Shown here one piece after another: positions 46,277 to 56,355 of a stretch of DNA of 64,000 nt (the first letter of the stretch is position 1; the number at the start of each line of letters is the position of its first letter). The stretch covers positions 92,733,691-92,797,690 of the forward strand of contig NC_080423.1 in assembly GCF_029873635.1 (NCBI RefSeq), given 5' to 3'. This DNA is from Malania oleifera. Its lineage: Eukaryota > Streptophyta > Magnoliopsida > Santalales > Ximeniaceae. The notes below the pieces were generated by a model. The model searched no databases. It was not told where the DNA came from and saw nothing but the letters and a program-made list of their open reading frames with translations. Made by a program: the position numbers and the translations under genes.

Positions 46277-47905
46277 ATGAAGACACCAATCCCTTCAGTT
46301 CTCTCACTTCTTCTTCTCCTCCTACTCTCCGTTTCTGCTGATGAGGCGTTTTCAACACTACAAAGTCGAGAGAATTTTGTTCAATGCCTCACTACCCTTT
46401 CTAGGGACTACCCCTCCATCACCAAAGTTACTCACACCCCAACGATTTCCTCATATGCATCGGTCTTGGATTACTCCACAAAAAACCTTAGATTCTCATC
46501 ACCCACTACGCCAAAACCTCAAGCCATCATTACTCCTTTACATGAATCCCACATTCAAGCAGCCATAATTTGTTCCAAGAAGCATGGCTTGCAAGTTAGA
46601 TTTCGCAGCGGAGGACATGACTACGAGGGTCTCTCCTATGTTTCTCAGGTCCCCTTCGTCGTCATCGATATGAGGAACTTCCGATCAGTCGCCGTCGACG
46701 AACCAAATGGCACTGCATGGGCTCAAGCAGGCGCAACTCTCGGTGAAGTTTACTATGGAATCGCAGCGACAAGTAGAACTCTTGGCTTCCCGGCCGGTAC
46801 TTGCCCTGCAGTGGGCGTCGGCGGACACCTCAGCGGCGGAGGTTACGGCACGATGCTGCGTAGACACGGCCTTGCTGCTGATAATGTGATCGACGCTATC
46901 ATAGTTGATGTTAATGGCAAAGTTCTTAACAGACAAACCATCGGGGAGGATCTGTTCTGGGGCATTAGAGGAGGAGGTGGTGCTAGTTTCGGAGTCATCA
47001 TAGCGTGGAAAATAAAACTGGTTTCTGTTCCACCAACTGTGACTGTGTTTACACTTCGCAAAACCCTAGAACAAAACGCAACCAAGCTTGTGCACAGATG
47101 GCAATCCATAGCACCCAAGCTTGATCCAAACCTTTACATCAGAGTTACCATGACACAGCTGGGAAAGTCAAATGAAGACAGGAGGAGGCAAACCACAGTA
47201 CAAGCTTCATTCATTGCCTTGTTCTTGGGCAGAGCCGACGAGCTCCTTCGGGTGACGCAGCGGAGCTTCCCCGAACTCGGATTAACGAAAGAAGACTGCA
47301 CCGAAACAAGCTGGATTAGGTCTATCATCTACTTTGCAGAACTCCCACCTGGAAACTACTCCCCTGATGTTCTTCTCAACAGGGCTGTTTTGCCGAGTCG
47401 ATACATGAAAGCGAAATCGGACTACGTGAAGGAGCCAATTCCTGAAATGGGTTTGGAGGGGATATGGAAGATGTTCCTTGAAGACGAGGCAAAGGAGTCC
47501 GAGATGATCTTTACTCCTTACGGTGGAAGAATGAGTGAGATTCCTGCATATGCAATTCCTTACCCGCATAGGGCTGGGAATTTGTACAATATTCAGCAAC
47601 TGGCGTGTTGGAAAGAAGGAGGGACTGCAATAGCTGATCGACACATTGCGTGGATCCGGAGACTTTATAGCTACATGGCTCCCTTCGTTACAAAATCTCC
47701 GAGAAGTGCGTACATGAACTATAGGGATTTTGATGTGGGAGTAAACAACATAGACAACACAAGTTACAGGCAGGCAAGTGTTTGGGGTTTCAAGTATTTT
47801 GATAACAACTTTAATAGGTTGGTGCGAGTAAAGACCAATGCTTATCCTGGCAATTTCCTTAAGAATGAACAAAGCATCCCGTCTCTCTCGGCGGAAAGAA
47901 GCTAG
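46277..47905 (+). CDS. Berberine bridge enzyme-like FAD oxidoreductase
   Basis: A 542-residue intact frame, intronless as is common in this family, of usual length. Residues 1 to about 21 form a Leu-rich signal peptide (LSLLLLLLLSVSADEA), so the enzyme is secreted or enters the secretory route. A PCMH-type FAD-binding domain spans about 75-250. His114 in RSGGHDYEGLS and Cys176 in GTCPAVGVGGH are the two residues that attach FAD covalently in the family. Cys37 and Cys99 fit the conserved disulfide. The C-terminal BBE domain has AYMNYRDFDVGVN and ends FLKNEQSIPSL. Members oxidise alkaloids, monolignols or oligosaccharides; which substrate cannot be read here. The ATG is chosen for its signal peptide and the TATA box 42 bp upstream. 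Copia elements flank it on both sides. Confidence 0.95.
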   Translation: MKTPIPSVLSLLLLLLLSVSADEAFSTLQSRENFVQCLTTLSRDYPSITKVTHTPTISSYASVLDYSTKNLRFSSPTTPKPQAIITPLHESHIQAAIICSKKHGLQVRFRSGGHDYEGLSYVSQVPFVVIDMRNFRSVAVDEPNGTAWAQAGATLGEVYYGIAATSRTLGFPAGTCPAVGVGGHLSGGGYGTMLRRHGLAADNVIDAIIVDVNGKVLNRQTIGEDLFWGIRGGGGASFGVIIAWKIKLVSVPPTVTVFTLRKTLEQNATKLVHRWQSIAPKLDPNLYIRVTMTQLGKSNEDRRRQTTVQASFIALFLGRADELLRVTQRSFPELGLTKEDCTETSWIRSIIYFAELPPGNYSPDVLLNRAVLPSRYMKAKSDYVKEPIPEMGLEGIWKMFLEDEAKESEMIFTPYGGRMSEIPAYAIPYPHRAGNLYNIQQLACWKEGGTAIADRHIAWIRRLYSYMAPFVTKSPRSAYMNYRDFDVGVNNIDNTSYRQASVWGFKYFDNNFNRLVRVKTNAYPGNFLKNEQSIPSLSAERS

Positions 47906-48419
47906 GTGCGTGCATATATGCATGCATGACCATATCAATAATATTGTCTTACAAAGCTAGAGATGGCTTATTACTGAATTTATGTGTTTTGAATATTGCA
48001 ATGTAGTAGGAATCATGAGCACGAGGCAACTACGTATGCACTGGTTTGCATATAGTTGTCTTGTACGTCAAAGAAGTATTTGCAGTTTGCAAAGATTTGA
48101 TAATGTGGGATAAATGGATTTGATAATTTATTAGATACTTATATTCTAAGAAGAGAGTAATTCCAATGCATTAATTTTCTCCCCTTTTCTTTATTGATTT
48201 ACTTGTTTAAATTGTTTGGGTAAAAAATCCTACAGCATGCAACCATTATCACTCTCGCCAATGAAGGGTTTCTTTTTCTTTTCTTCCTTTTTTTTGGTGG
48301 ATTTTGTGCAGTGAACTCATCATGCCATGCCAAACCTATTACTCAAATCTCTTATGCTATGAACTTAATTAGATATGCTCACACTCTATATATATATATA
48401 GCCCTTCGGTGTTTGGGAC
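47906..48419. other. 3' flank of the BBE-like gene
   Basis: It holds the likely 3' untranslated region, with a possible AATAAT polyadenylation signal at about 47937, and AT-rich DNA up to the Copia LTR. No other gene seen. Confidence 0.5.
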
Positions 48420-48659
48420 TGTTGAAAGGCAAGAATTGCTGCAAAGGAACTGAGAGAAAAAGATAGGCTGAAGAGGAAATTGATAATACAGTATACACAG
48501 GAGAAAGGAATATCAAAACAGAAGGGAAATGGTTACAGTTTTTTGAATAAATAGAAAAGGGAATAACAAAAATAAATGGTAATAATAGATTACACAAGAA
48601 TAGATTCCTGCACACTAACTATTTGTACAAATGTTTCAGCTAGGTTATAGAGCTTAATA
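48420..48659 (-). repeat. 3' LTR of the minus-strand Copia element
   Basis: 240 bp, plus strand TGTTGAAAGGCAAGAATTGC to GAGCTTAATA. A polypurine tract (coding strand TCGAAGGGGCG) abuts it at 48660-48670. It lacks about 60 bp present in the other LTR, including the (TA)n tract. Confidence 0.85.
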
Positions 48660-48670
48660 CGCCCCTTCGA

Positions 48671-51600
48671 GTCCAATCGTGTATCTCCAACATTGAGACT
48701 CAATTTGAAGTGAAGAAACTTGCCAGCAGCCAATGGTTTTGTTAAGACATCTGCAATTTGATCTTTGGAGCTAATGAAAGAGACTTTAAGCATGCTGGCA
48801 GCCACCCTATCTTGAACAAAATGAAAATCAATATCCATGTGTTTTGTTCTTGAGTGAAAAACTGGATTAACTGATAGTTACGTCTCCCCTAGATTGTCAC
48901 ACCATAAAGTAGGAGTTTGAGAAAGTTTGATGCCAAGTTCACACAACACAGTTTGTAACCAAATTAGTTCAACTGCCGAGGAAGCTATAGACTTGTACTC
49001 AGCTTTCGTTGAGGATCTAGCAACAATCTGTTGCTTTTTGAAGCTCCAAGAAATGAGGTGTTTGCCAAGATAGATGCAAAAGCCCCCCGTGGAGCGACGA
49101 TCATCTGGACAACCTCCCCAATTGGCATCCGAGTAAGCTTGAAGAGTGAGACTTGATTTGGAGGCAAAAAAGAGATCATCATTTATGGTGGCTTTTAAAT
49201 ATCTGAGAAAACGCTTCACCGCACTCCAATGAGATGCTTTTGGGGAATGCATGAATTGACAGACCTTGTTGACTGAGAAGGAAATGTCTGGTCTTGTAAC
49301 CGAGAGATATTGCAAGCCTCCAACATAGCTATGATATAAAGTAACATCCTCAAAATCCGGGGTATCTGATTTGGACAATTTTAGGGAGGCAATCATTGGT
49401 GACGAAATAGGTTTGGCATGAAGCATATTGCTGCGGTAGAGAAGATGCTTGACATATTTTCTTTGGGATAGAAAAATACCATCAGCGGTGTAATAAACTT
49501 CAATACCCAAAAAGAAAAATAGAGGACCAAGATCTTTTACTGGAAAGGCAAGTCCCAAATCATGAATGAGATCGGTGATGGCGGACTGTTTGGAGGATGT
49601 GATGACTATATCATCCACATAAATGAGCAAGTACATATGAAGATCATTGCATTTAAGAATAAACAAAGATGGGTCAGCTCTAGATGCAATAAAGTCATAA
49701 TCAAGGAGCCAGGAACTTAACTGAGCGAACCACGCATGTGGTGCTTGCTTGAGCCCATAGATAGCTCTCTCAAGCTTGTAGACGTGGGAAGGCCTAGAGG
49801 GATCCACAAAACCTTGAGGTTTGTGCATATAGACATCATCAGAGAGCACACCATGTAAGAATGCATTTTCAATGTCGATTTGATGTAAACACCAGCCACG
49901 AGAGAGCGATAGATAAAATAAGCCGAATAGTGGAGGGTTTGACGACGGGGCTGAATGTGTCATGGAAGTCAACATTTGGTTGTTGATGAAACCCTTTTGC
50001 AACAAGACATGCCTTCTGTCTCTCAAAAGAACCATCAGCTAGAGTTTTTGTGCGAAAAACGCAATGACATCCCAATACATTCATGTGAGGTACTAGCGGT
50101 ACCAAGGTCCATGTCTGATTTTGTATGAGAGCATCGTATTCTTTGGACATGGAATTCTTCCATTCTATGTGTTTGATAGCCTTGGAAAACTTGAAGGATC
50201 ATCTAGTACACTTGCAGAGACAGTGAGACAATTTCGAGTTGGATACAACATGGTTCCATCAATAAAACTCCGTGGACGAGATGAATTAGTGTGAGATCGA
50301 GTGACGATAAGGGGAACAAGGTGGGATAAGACAAGGATTAGGATTAACCAAAACAAGGGATGGAGGGAGATCGGGGGAAGGATTAGGGGGCAATATTGGT
50401 GAGAGGATTGGGCAGGAGATGGAGGGAGATTGAGTTGGGCTGGGAATAATAGGAGATGGAGGTGCACGGGTGCTTGGATGTGGGCCTAAGATAGAGGAGG
50501 GAAAGATGGGTAAAGGGTCTGGCTGGGAGGGAGATGGATTAGAAATTGGGTTGGACTTGGTTTTGGAGAGAGGGAATGAATATTCATTGAATATGACATC
50601 ACAAGAAATGTACATGCAATTTGTGTTAAGATCAAGACACTTGTAGCCTTTATGTGCTCGACTCTACCCTAAGAAAAGACATGGTGTGGATCGGAAGTTC
50701 AGCTTGTAAGAAGAATATGGTCAAAGGTTGGGCCAACATTCACACCCAAAAACTTTAAGAAATTTGTAGTCTAGTTCTTGATGATAAACCAAGGAGTAGA
50801 GAGATTTGTTCTTTAGGACTGGAGTGGGTAAGAGATTGATCAAGAAAACCGCAGTTTCAAAGGCTTCAGGCCAATAAAAGAATGGAAGAGATGGGTGGGC
50901 CAAGAGTGCAAGGCTTGTTTCTAAAATGTGACGATGCTTTATTTCTGTAAGGCCAATTTTTTGGTGAGTATGAGGGCATGAAAATCTGTGAGTAATGCCA
51001 AATTGTTTGCAAAAGGTGGTGAGAAGTTGAAACTCACCTCTCCCATCTGTTTGTAATTAAGGTGATGAGCTTGGTGATAAAAAAAACCTTTCAATGAATG
51101 GTAAAAAGGTGGTGAAAATTTGGAAGACATTGAACTTTTACTTGATGAAAAAAATCCAAGTGAAGCATGTAAAAGAGTCCATAAATGAAAGATAATATCT
51201 ATAGCCATTTTGTGACAAAGTGGGTTGGACCTCATAGGTCAGCACATAACAATTGTAATGGCCTGGTATAAAGGGCCTGTTTTGAGGAAAAAGGAAACTG
51301 ATGACATTTTTCTAGGGGACATTCGGAACATTAAAACACATAATCAGTGGGAGATAATGGAAGGTTTTTGGACTACTGGACTTGAGAGACCAAGTTTAAA
51401 GAAGGATGACCAAACCTTCGATACCATTGATCCATGGAGGTTCGTTCGCCAATATGGGCTGATGGAGATGATGGAATGGTTGTAGTGGATGGAAAATGGT
51501 AGAGACCATCACAGGTTGGACCAGTGAGGAGGATGTTCCCGATTGTCTTGTCCTTCACACAGAAATGAGTGGAGTGAAATTCAAAATAGTAAGAATTATC

Positions 51601-51900
51601 AACACAAAATTGAAGAACAGACACTAAATTTTTAATAATTGATGAAACATACAGAATATTCTTGAGAAGAAATGAAGAAGAGCTTCAGGAGAGGGAGGTA
51701 TCACCAGAGTTTTCGATTGGAAGGCCATTTCCATCACCTACCCGTATTGTCTCACCACCTACATAAGCCTCAGAAGATAAATTCAGGTTAGAGAGATCAT
51801 TTGTAATATGATGAGTGGCTACAGAATTGGGGTGCCAAACCTATTCAGAACTGGGAGTCTGAGTTGTGTAGTGTACAGAGAAATTGTTGGGAGCTTCATA
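48671..51900 (-). pseudogene. Copia pol remnant, minus strand
   Basis: Protease box reads WHPNSVATHHIT, where the catalytic Asp of the usual DSGA-type motif is Asn. Then come the pre-integrase box YRRFGHPSLNL (about 51405) and an integrase region with GLTEIKHRHI and FYWPEAFETAVFLIN (50820-50960), broken by stops. RT and RNase H are the best preserved: a 385-codon frame (48878-50035) with QIDIENAFLHG, AIYGLKQAPHAW, YVDDIVITSS (about 49605), YSDANWGGCPDD and SSTKAEYKS. The N-terminal RT piece (49869-50150) is in another frame. The RNase H end (48590-48838) has MDIDFHFVQDRV and ADVLTKPL. Not functional. Confidence 0.9.
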
Positions 51901-52807
51901 CTGGTATGAGTGGTTGAAGCACTGCCGGCATTGAAGGGCAATATGGCCAGCCTTGTTGCAAACTTGACACACAAGATTGCGGGCATTGTAATGTTGAGAA
52001 GCATGCGAAGGGGAAGGAGGTTGGCCACCGCAACCCTAGCTAGAGTAGCACCCCCTGCTGCGACCTTGGTGTCCACATCGAAAGGCTACACAACCACGCT
52101 GGTATTTTGCAGAGGAAGTAAAGTGAACTAATGGTGCAAAATAAGGAACATGGGTCGTTCTGGTGTTGAGAGCAAGACGAGATTCATGTATAAGGAGTAG
52201 TTGATAAAGTTCGTGGAGAGAGACAGGGGTCAATCTGGTGGTGACACTGGTGACGAAGTGCTCATAGACGGGACCAAGGCCATTGAGCAGGTAAGTGACC
52301 AGATCCTTGTCCAAGAGGGGACTACCAATTGCAGCAATAGAGTCAACAAGGAGACAAACCTTGCTAAAGTAATCTAAGATTGACTGATCACGGGAAAGAT
52401 TCGTAAGCTGGAAACAAATCTAAAACTCTTTGGCGTGAGCATGAGAGGAAAACATGGATGAAAGTTAGGTCCAAAGCTGATGAGCAAATTGGAAAGACAG
52501 TACGTGGCCAAGAATGGAGTCTGAGAGAGGAGAAAAGGATGCCGAGAACCAATTGATCAGTGCGCCTCCAGGAATGATAGTCGGGATTGGGTTTAGGGTT
52601 CAATTGGGAAGAATTGGGAAGAAATTTTGAGGGAGGGGAGGACGAGCCGTCAACGAAAGCGAAGAGGTCCTGTCCACGAAGATAAATTGAGATTTGGGCA
52701 TTCCACAGTAGGTAGTTTTCGGTGGAGAGTTTGGTGGTGACAATGTGCGAGAAGGATGGAGCAGCTGAGAAGTGAGGGGAAGAGGGAGATGACAGACTCG
52801 TTGCCAT
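51901..52807 (-). pseudogene. Copia gag remnant, minus strand
   Basis: Starts at the ATG at 52807, just inside the primer binding site, with KLSTENYLLWNAQISIYLRG, a typical Copia gag N-terminus. It continues with a DKDLVTYLLNGLGPVYEHFV segment (about 52255-52314) and a zinc knuckle CQVCNKAGHIALQC (about 51930-51972) that keeps all CCHC residues. Frame changes and stops near 52390 and 52036 break it. Confidence 0.85.
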
Positions 52808-52841
52808 TGAGGGGGGATCGGAGAGACTAGTGGTATGAGAA

Positions 52842-52854
52842 GGCTCTAATACCA
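52842..52854 (-). promoter_or_regulatory. Primer binding site of the minus-strand Copia
   Basis: Coding strand TGGTATTAGAGCC, next to the 5' LTR. It differs by one base from the usual TGGTATCAGAGC complementary to initiator tRNA-Met. Confidence 0.8.
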
Positions 52855-52962
52855 TGTTGAAAGGCAAGAATTGCTACAAAGGAACTGAGAGAAGAAGATA
52901 AACTGAAGAGGAAATTGATAAGTTGCGAATGCTTCTCGCTGAATTTCTTATTGATAATATAC

Positions 52963-52996
<34 letters not shown>

Positions 52997-53155
52997 GAGA
53001 AAAGAATATCAAAACAAAGGGGAAATGGTTACAGTTTGTTGAATAAATAGAAAAAGGAGTAACAAAAATATACGATAATAACATATTACACAAGAATAGA
53101 TTCCTGCACACTAACTGTTTGTGCAAATGCCTCAGCTGGGTTATATAGCTTAATA
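52855..53155 (-). repeat. 5' LTR of the minus-strand Copia element
   Basis: 301 bp, longer than its partner because of a segment with a (TA)n run (about 52964-52994). Confidence 0.85.
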
Positions 53156-53520
53156 GAGATAGACAGACGCAATAGTTATGATAAGATCAAGCACCTAAAT
53201 CTATCAAAAACCCCAACCTCTTATGTCTTTAACCATGATAGGAGGGTTATTCAAACCCTTGCCTCTCCCTTATAGAGTTAAAGGGAATAAACTAAAGGGC
53301 TTGTGGTAGAGTGGTCTTATTTTCATTTTCTTTTTGAAGAAAAAGAAAATTTTACTTTTAATTAGACCCTTTATTTTAGAAAGGCATAGAAATTTATGAT
53401 TTATTAATCTAGTTATAAATTAGTTATAGCAATGGAATGCGCCTAAAATAATTGATACACACACACACAGTTTTTTCCCATTTTATAATTAAGAAGAAAT
53501 AAAATATAAAATAATACTCT
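53156..53520. other. Spacer between Copia and the Mutator-like element
   Basis: AT-rich, with a short (AC)n run at 53458-53469. No gene or recognisable repeat. Confidence 0.5.
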
Positions 53521-53555
53521 AATTGGGAAATTTTTTCCCAAACTAATGCTCACGT

Positions 53556-54200
53556 AATCTCGCAACTTCATGCTGCGAGATTTAAAAGCGAAACCAATGA
53601 GGAGCTAACGCGTGGCAGCATGCAGAGAAAATCTCGCAGCTTCATGCTGCGAGATTTAAAAGCGACGCCAATGAGGAGTTGACGCGTGGCAGCGTGCAGA
53701 GAAAATCTCGCAACTTCACACTGCGAGATTTAAAGAGACAGACAAACATGGTGGTGACACGTGACGGTGGAAAAATCTCGTAGGTTAGTCCTGCGAGATT
53801 TGCGCTATTACCCTTCTTTGCAAATTTAAATTTAAATAATAAACATTCCCTTTTATTAAATTTAATCATAACTTTCCCTTAAAAATATAATTTAAACTTA
53901 AATTTTAAATTTTAAATTGTAAATATATAATTGAAAAAAAAATTTACATAAAATAAATTATTGATTATAAATAATGGGAAAATCTCGCAGGTTAGTCCTG
54001 CGAGATTTGCGGTTCTATTTACTCCCTTCTTTGCAAATTTAAATTTAAATAATAAACATTTCCTTTTAATAAATTTAATCATAACTTTCCCTTAAAAATA
54101 TAATTTAAACTTAAATTTTAATTTTTAAATTGTAAATATATAATTTTTAAAAAAAATTTACATAAAAGACATTATTGATTATAAATAAGTATTTTGTCAT
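53556..54200. repeat. Left terminal region of MULE with five palindromes
   Basis: Palindromes at 53556-53583, 53629-53657, 53703-53731, 53773-53801 and 53980-54008 share the stem AATCTCGCAG / CTGCGAGATT. The first three sit in units of about 74 bp with CAATGAGGAGTTGACGCGTG. The fourth and fifth head a duplicated unit of about 208 bp of AT-rich DNA (TTGCAAATTTAAATTTAAAT). Confidence 0.85.
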
Positions 54201-56355
54201 AAAAATTTGGATAAAATCCAAAAAAATATTTCAAAATATGATTCTAACCCCTGAATTTACAAAAAATACTACAAAATTTCGTATAATTGAATTATTGACG
54301 AAATGAATATTTTGTTAGTTGACTATTAAATGCATGTGGAATAATAAAATTTGTCCTTAATAAAATGATATTTTAAAACTCGTGGATTAGAGACCGAAAA
54401 AAAATTTCGAATTGAATGCTTTGATGCTTTGTGCCAACTAATTCTTTAAGTATGACAAAAATAATTTGTATTATTTCAAAATTATCTAAAAATATAATTA
54501 GAAGAAATAAATTTTTCAATAAGTTATAAAAATGCCTAATAATTATAATGCTGCAAAATGTTTATTGGATGTAATATTTAAAATTAACAATTAAACATTT
54601 TGCAAGACAAAGTTAAATTTATTATTTAAATTTAAATTTAAATTTGTAAAAAGGGAAAGTTATAATTAAATTTAAATTATAACTTTAAAAAATTAAATTT
54701 TAATTAAATTTTATCTAAAGAAATAAATAACAAAAAAAAAAAAAAAGTTTTAAGTAAGATTGAAGCTCTGTAGAGCACATGCAAAATTAATGGGAAATAG
54801 ATAATGAAATTTGATCCGTGAGTATCGTGAGTTGACAAAAGCTAATCGTGTAAGGAGTGTGACTATTTCTAACACAAGCTTAATCAACTCGAAAACAAGT
54901 ATGAAGAACTAGTTAGCAGCATTAAGACTCTAATTTACATATGTAATTATAAATATTATATTACATGCATATAGTCTCTCTAAGGAGTGTATGAAAGATA
55001 ATAGCAGCATCAATACCTCTTCGTACGTCTTAATTTTTTTGTTTTTACTCTTTTTTATTATATTTTGACTATCCGCATACTAAACCAATTATTTTGACCC
55101 ATCGTTTTGGTGTTTGAAAGTAGGATTTGGGTCAAATTGGATTATTGTTAGAATGCTTTTTTGTCTTAGTCACCCATTCATATTAAAATAATTAAATTTT
55201 AAAAAAATTGAGTCTAATTAAAAAACAAAAATAATAATTATCTCTACAATTCCTTTGACAAAAGGCATGTCTATTGCTAAATTAAAATATATAAAATATT
55301 CAAAACACAGAATATATAGTTCAATTTGCCAGGTTGCGCTTCAAGTTAATAATAAGCTGCACTGTGAGAAAGGAGGAAGAAGGCAGGGATATTTCATGAG
55401 AACGAGATTTATTATTATTTTCTTTCTAGTTCAAAAATTGGACCTCTCTCGCCTTGACGCATGTGTGTAAAAATGAAAGTACAATATTATTTATATAAAA
55501 TTAAAAGATAATAAAAAAAATGTAACATTATTTGCGTGTGGAAACAAATATTTTTAATTTTTCAAAGAATTGTAAAAATATCAAATTCATTTTTTATGTT
55601 CTAAATTTGTATAAAAAATTTTAAATATATTTTTATTTTATATATTTTTAATTTATTACTCGAATACGTTCATTAAAATATTATTTTCATGAATGTAGAG
55701 AAAACCATACTAAACTTTTTGTAATTATTCAAATTTAAATTCAAATGCAAAATTAACGATTCTTACATGTTGTAACTACATGCAGTTTGAACTTTAAATT
55801 TGGATAGTTAATTAAAGTACAAGTTTAGAGAAATCATGAAATAAACTTTAATTAAGGATATACATACTCTCAAAATTAATATATCACTTAATCAATAATA
55901 TTTTGTTATTAAAATTAATATACGTAATTAATTAATATACTTTAAGACAAATTGACTAGGAGTTTAATCGAGAAACATATATTAAGTGCTCCCTAAAATT
56001 TTCGGTGCATGTAGTATATGGCGGTGAGGGGAGGTTAACGTGTAAATGTTTAGAGTGCTGAAACATGTTTGCATCTGACGACGCACGTAAATGCATGCAG
56101 ACATACAAATTTGAGCAATACGAATTTTGCAGTAAAAGACAATTCAATTTAAGGAATTAATTTAACTAGACATGCAAATTTAGACGATACGAATTATGTG
56201 TCATTTTTTAGATTTGGCAGTATTGAATTCTTTAGAGATACGAATTATTAAATGATATATACAAAAGAATAAAAAAAATAATCAATTATATACAAATGAA
56301 ATCAAAACAATCAATTATATACATACAAATAAAATGCAATTAAAGCAATGCTAAA
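54201..56355. other. MULE interior, AT-rich, no gene
   Basis: AT-rich DNA between the left terminal region and the PMD gene. About 54615-54720 holds partly inverted similarity to the AT-rich unit at 53820-53970 (AAAGTTATAATTAAATTT). No coding frame supported. Confidence 0.5.

Larger units (their letters stand above)
48420..53155 (-). mobile_element. Ty1/copia element on minus strand, decayed
   Basis: Matching LTRs at 48420-48659 and 52855-53155 bound a 4.2 kb interior in Copia order on the minus strand. The flanks GGGAC and GAGAT agree at only three of five positions, so a target duplication is not certain. The ends are TATTAAGC...CCTTTCAACA on the coding strand: the 3' end is canonical, and the 5' end has TA instead of TG in both LTRs. 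Confidence 0.85.

Noticed and set aside
47282-47938. 218-codon frame antisense to the BBE-like gene
   Set aside because: No domain, and it lies opposite an intact, recognisable gene; a codon-bias shadow.
51225-51485. Plus-strand 86-codon frame inside the minus-strand Copia
   Set aside because: It lies antisense to the pre-integrase region; no independent support.
48415-53160. GGGAC / GAGAT as the target duplication of the minus-strand Copia
   Set aside because: Only three of five bases agree, which could be chance; left unclaimed.
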